This document shows, in pieces, positions 11,359 through 11,409 of a DNA stretch of 11,409 bases. Source of the DNA: DASQFD01 sp035633255 (GTDB lineage Bacteria > Actinomycetota > Actinomycetes > Actinomycetales > Dermatophilaceae). How positions within the stretch are numbered: the first letter of the stretch is position 1; each line of letters opens with the position of its first letter. The translations under genes and the position numbers were made by a program. Below the pieces are notes generated by a model, which worked only from the letters and a program-made list of their open reading frames with translations, was not told the origin of the DNA and ran no database searches. Location: positions 1-11,409 of the forward strand of contig DASQFD010000103.1 in the NCBI GenBank assembly GCA_035633255.1. The letters run 5' to 3'.

Positions 11359-11409
11359 GGGCCTGTCAGTTTTCAACACGCGCAGTTTTCGGGTTGAGTG
11401 TGTAGTTCC
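11359..11409. mobile_element. Probable terminal end of an insertion sequence, cut by the window
   Basis: From GGGCCTGTCAG (11359) the base composition changes abruptly to A/T-rich sequence unlike the rest of the window. CAGTTTTC occurs twice in direct orientation, 11367-11374 and 11383-11390, 16 bp apart, as in transposase-binding subterminal repeats. I cannot assign the family with confidence; an IS256-like end is possible. It does not match the IS630-type end at the left border. Confidence 0.5.

Noticed and set aside
1..11409. CRISPR array, tRNA/rRNA genes, phage or toxin-antitoxin modules
   Set aside because: No spaced direct repeats of CRISPR type, no tRNA-like cloverleaf with the GTTCGANTC arm, and no phage or toxin-antitoxin protein motifs were found on either strand.

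Overview
The window is very G+C-rich, with G/C in almost every third codon position, and reads as chromosomal DNA of a high-GC actinomycete. Gene content (YkoE-type ECF transporter, DUF4235, DUF5701, DUF664/DinB) and frequent GTG starts fit Micrococcales, perhaps the Intrasporangiaceae/Ornithinimicrobiaceae, but that placement is a guess. Both borders touch mobile DNA: the left edge is the 3' end of an IS630-type transposase, and the right edge looks like the outer end of another, unassigned insertion sequence.

Layout: 1-141 IS630-type transposase tail and element end; 142-630 (+) CPBP intramembrane protease whose 5' part is cut off at the IS junction; 635-913 (-) small DUF4235 protein; 985-1068 (+) TPP riboswitch, followed by ykoE (1159-1806) and one large gene (1814-4078) fusing two ECF ATPase domains to the EcfT transmembrane domain. 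These form a complete thiamine/HMP-type ECF importer under thiamine pyrophosphate control. A perfectly phased 24-unit pentanucleotide repeat (4081-4200) separates this operon from an MFS exporter (4249-5481). Next come a 276-bp intergenic stretch with a long hairpin and a possible ECF-sigma promoter, then a coupled pair: a DUF5701 protein (5758-6495) and a class-III-like sirtuin (6492-7256) that overlap by 4 nt.

The right part is on the minus strand: AI-2E family transporter (7305-8549), a 5'-truncated universal stress protein remnant (8635-8820), a membrane-anchored alpha/beta hydrolase (8914-10053) preceded by a possible 24-codon small ORF, a DUF664/DinB protein (10309-10827), and the C-terminal half of a VOC/glyoxalase protein (10939-11166) lying close to the right-hand IS end.

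Three genes (CPBP, Usp, VOC) lack their 5' parts, so the region has seen insertion and deletion. I found no phage, CRISPR, toxin-antitoxin or obvious defence module. The observations most worth checking are the riboswitch/A-A-T fusion importer, the G-quadruplex-prone pentanucleotide array, the long intergenic hairpin, a repeated octamer GGCATACC/GGTATGCC, and the putatively stress-promoter-driven DUF5701-sirtuin pair.
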